Source: Sacculina carcini
Taxonomy: Eukaryota; Arthropoda; Thecostraca; Sacculinidae
Direction of reading: 5' to 3'
NCBI GenBank assembly: GCA_916048095.2
Contig: CAJZIA020000002.1
Span: 1 to 64,000 of the forward strand
DNA length: 64,000 nt
Below the pieces are notes generated by a model. It saw only the letters and a list, made by a program, of their open reading frames with translations. It was not told the origin of the DNA and did no database searches. Shown here in pieces: positions 62,606 through 64,000 of the stretch; position 1 is the first letter of the stretch, and every line of letters starts with the position of its first letter. The position numbers were made by a program, and so were the translations under genes.

Positions 62606-64000
62606 TCTGCAGATATCAGTTGACAGTTCATTGTGGCCTTTCCAGACGGTGAAGTTCAATGGTGTGTTGCACTGCTTGACCAGGCTTGGACTCGGGTTGA
62701 GTGAGGCGCCCATGATCATGCATACGTTGGTCGACTCGGTGATGGCACAGAACGACCAGATAAGACGTGGGACATCGGCATATGTTGCAATGTTCTCATT
62801 GACGGAAACATTGTGTCACCCGAAGCGGTGAAGGAGCACTTTACTAAGTACGTCCTTGAATCGAAAGAGATTCAAAAGCTCTCTGACGGAACCCGAGTGC
62901 TCGGCTTACACGTGTTTTCTTCAGAGTCTGGCAAGCTGATGTGGAAAAGGGACAATGCCGTGGGTGAGTGTCCGGAACAGCTCACGAGACGAGTCGTGTT
63001 TTCACTATGCAGCACTGTAGTGTCGCATTATCCTGTCGGTGGCTGGCTGCGAGTTGCCGCTTCGTACATCAAGCGACTTGCATCCGAAGCGACAAACAGC
63101 TGGGACGAACCGATTTGTGACTCGGCACTCCAGAGTCATGTGAACGAAGTGATATCGAGACTAAAGCATAGCGATCCCGTGAGAGGCGTGTGGAAGATCG
63201 ATGGTGATTCGGCGAATGTATGGGTAGACGCCAGCAACATTGCCATTGGTGCGTTGGTTGAGGTAAATGGCGAGACAGTGGAGGATGCTTGCTGATTGAG
63301 AAGGGACAGCCACCACATAAACCTCAGTGAGCTAGAGGCCGTGATAAAGGGGCTTGGACTGGCGATCAAGCTCAATTTTCGAAAAATTCGGCTTTTCATA
63401 GATTCATCCACGGTGCATGTATGGCTCAGGGGACTCCTAACGGCAAAGGAGCGTGTCAGGACCACTGCCTGTAGTGAGTTTCTGATCAGGCGCCGACTGG
63501 AGATCATCGGTGGATTGTTGGACGAGTACGACCTGACGGCTGAAGTAATGAAGGTGGCGTCTGAGAGGAATAAAGCAGATTGCCTGACTCGTGTGCCTGG
63601 TCACTGGTTGAAACAGGACAAATCAGTGTGTGCCGCAGGTGCTGAACCGACTGACGTGCGTTCTCGCATCAGGCAGATTCACCACGACGCCGGACATCCG
63701 GGCATCCACCGAACGCGGTACTTTTGCCGGAGGAAAAAGCTTTACTTGAGCAAGCGGGAAGTCGCAGATGTTGTGAGGTCGTGTGACATCTGCAATTCGA
63801 TTTGCCCGGCGTCAGTGAAATGGAGACACGGGAAACTGAGCGTGAATCAAAACTGGCACCGACTGGCAGCAGATTTTGTGCATGTGCGTAATTTATTGTA
63901 TGTGTCTGTCATCGATTGTGGTCCTTCGACGTTTTCTCTCTGGCGCAAGGTTCGCACTCGCAGCAGCGATGAAGTGGCGGACACTTTCGATGATATTTTT
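62606..64000 (+). pseudogene. pol: LTR-5 pol remnant (RT second half, RNase H, integrase start)
   Basis: Starts at LQISVDSSLWPFQTVKF; the RT fingers are deleted. A frameshift falls at the catalytic box (SAYV... about 62780, where relatives have YIDD). RNase H: VWVDASNIAIGALVEV (about 63220). An in-frame TGA at 63293-63295 replaces a Trp codon. Integrase HHCC: GHPGIHRT...CDIC (about 63690-63795) and the first catalytic Asp context AADFVHV (about 63870). Frame open to the window edge. Confidence 0.87.

Larger units (their letters stand above)
61054..64000 (+). mobile_element. LTR-5, rearranged LTR retrotransposon, cut by window end
   Basis: 5' LTR about 61054-61390, primer site, gag (+), an inverted gag-knuckle/protease segment (about 61970-62610, minus strand), then RT second half, RNase H and integrase (+) to the window end. 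Same group as LTR-1/LTR-2. Inserted in the Gypsy RNase H. The 3' LTR is outside the window, so no target duplication can be checked. Confidence 0.85.

Overview
This is a window of a large, transposon-swollen metazoan genome, probably an invertebrate; phylum undecided. The clues are split exons with GT/GC-AG splice sites, Penelope-like elements, tRNA-derived SINEs, several LINE clades, Helitron-like repeats and nested LTR retrotransposons. There is nothing prokaryotic in it.

Host gene. Three plus-strand exons (13695-13840, 25275-25483, 48932-49246) have matching reading-frame phases and encode the C-terminal part of an importin-7/8-type nuclear transport receptor. The two introns between them, 11.4 kb and 23.4 kb, consist largely of mobile elements. 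A two-exon minus-strand gene may lie inside the first intron (16353-16942), together with a gene of unknown function (14287-14940) that has an inverted, truncated partner at 24382-24709. The inverted copies sit just inside the two ends of intron 1.

Layout. 1-2310: AT-rich tandem repeats and Helitron-like repeats. 2318-11535: a Penelope-like element in partial tandem, interrupted by an intact LTR retrotransposon (LTR-1, 4290-8950). 11536-13690: Helitron-like repeats. 13695-25483: exon, intron 1, exon; the intron holds an RNase H-bearing LINE (LINE-A) with a short LTR element nested in it (22564-24066). 25484-48931: intron 2 with 341/403-bp tandem repeats, LTR-2 (29291-35440, with a hAT-type MITE in its pol), LTR-3 (37035-39368, gag-protease only), Helitron-like repeats, a TIR-bounded unit (about 41886-48836) containing a SINE and LINE-D, and a coding-free LTR element (LTR-4, 43887-45461) inside LINE-D. 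48932-52860: last importin exon followed directly by LINE-B, a second copy of the LINE-A family. 54380-61053: a minus-strand Ty3/Gypsy pol, chimeric with another LTR family and split by a near-complete L2/CR1-like LINE (LINE-C, 55545-60181). 61054-64000: LTR-5, internally rearranged and cut by the window edge.

Most notable. LTR-1, LTR-2, LTR-4, LTR-5 and the 22564-24066 element share an unusual primer-site arrangement. Directly after the 5' LTR each has 12 nt complementary not to the 3' end of a tRNA but to nucleotides 1-12 of one: tRNA-Phe in four elements, tRNA-Ile(AAU) in LTR-5. The three that code for gag and pol (LTR-1, -2, -5) also share a -1 frameshift cassette at the gag-pol junction: a canonical slippery heptamer, a 6-nt spacer and a predicted H-type pseudoknot. 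By contrast LTR-3, a Gypsy/mag-like element, has an ordinary site matching the 3' end of tRNA-Ser. The window is also rich in rearrangements with readable junctions: nested insertions with exact TSDs, a pre-insertion site for the Penelope element, two foldback structures, an internal inversion and a pol-pol chimera.
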